This document shows, piece by piece, positions 5,472-5,566 of a DNA stretch of 5,566 nucleotides; positions within the stretch are counted from its first letter, which is position 1, and the number at the start of each line of letters is the position of its first letter. The DNA is from Bacteroidales bacterium (GTDB lineage: Bacteria; Bacteroidota; Bacteroidia; Bacteroidales; UBA4181). The notes beneath the pieces were generated by a model that saw nothing but the letters and a program-made list of their open reading frames with translations, did no database searches and was not told the DNA's origin. The translations under genes and the position numbers were made by a program. The stretch spans positions 1 to 5,566 of the forward strand of contig JAIRLS010000082.1 of NCBI GenBank assembly GCA_031259205.1. The letters are read 5' to 3'.

Positions 5472-5566
5472 AATATAATACTTAATTTGAAAACAATTAC
5501 TTTATACTGTGGTTTCATCTAAAAGACAAGGTCAGATAAGATAAAATGTGCAGGAGGGAAGACCGT

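Larger units (their letters stand above)
5291..5553. mobile_element. Possible miniature non-coding element bounded by imperfect inverted repeats
   Basis: The left arm runs from CTGCAC (5291-5296) through an AT-rich stretch to CTTATCTTTTAG (5309-5320). The right arm runs from CTAAAAGACAAGGT (5519-5532) to GTGCAG (5548-5553). Reverse-complementing the left gives CTAAAAGATAAGGT, matching 13 of 14 bases at the inner end, and TAAAAAGTGCAG against TAAAATGTGCAG at the outer end, with about 4-5 extra bases in the right arm. The enclosed DNA has no gene but contains the 22-bp palindrome array. No target-site duplication is evident beside the ends. Size and layout resemble a miniature inverted-repeat element, but this is inference. 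Confidence 0.3.

Noticed and set aside
5450..5479. Two TATAAT hexamers (5450-5455 and 5474-5479) as sigma-70 -10 boxes
   Set aside because: No well-spaced -35 element, AT-rich context, and the Bacteroidetes primary sigma factor uses a different consensus.
5546..5566. ATG opening a frame (MCRREDR) that runs off the window end
   Set aside because: Only seven codons are visible and the ATG overlaps the right inverted repeat, so a gene start cannot be supported, although a gene could begin here.

Overview
The window looks like a chromosomal segment from a Bacteroidota bacterium, most likely Bacteroidales. Three things point there. The overlapping acyltransferase pair at 2471-4787 matches glsB-glsA, the glycine-lipid synthesis genes known from Bacteroides. 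That pair is preceded by a promoter of the Bacteroidetes type (TAnnTTTG with an upstream TTG). The genes lack strong Shine-Dalgarno sites and have A-rich stretches before their starts. Genus cannot be fixed from the sequence alone.

Layout. Positions 1-96 hold what may be the last 31 codons of a plus-strand gene cut by the window edge. Next comes a plus-strand two-gene unit: a small two-helix membrane protein (130-507) overlapped by an ECF-type sigma factor starting at GTG (485-1054). After a 100-base convergent gap with two interlocking inverted repeats, the minus strand carries an Fsr-type major facilitator exporter (1155-2372), a rho-independent terminator (2395-2421), then glsA (2471-3841) and glsB (3834-4787), which overlap by 8 bases. 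The glsB promoter lies at 4827-4860.

The remaining roughly 700 bases (4862-5566) contain no gene I can support. They hold a degenerate dispersed-repeat-like stretch, several small hairpins and, at the right end, the most striking feature of the window. This is four copies of a 16-bp TGTGA-N6-TCACA-like palindrome spaced exactly 22 bp apart (5390-5471). The outer copies of the first three are inverted relative to each other, so they form a perfect 26-bp inverted repeat around 4 bases. This block is itself flanked by a pair of imperfect inverted repeats (about 5291-5320 and 5519-5553), which suggests either a complex operator for a CRP/FNR-family regulator or a small non-coding mobile element.

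How the genes work together. GlsB is predicted to N-acylate glycine with a 3-hydroxy fatty acid and GlsA to O-acylate the product, giving membrane glycine lipids. The sigma factor and its membrane partner form a separate regulatory unit. The exporter is separated from the lipid genes by a terminator and has no obvious functional tie to them.
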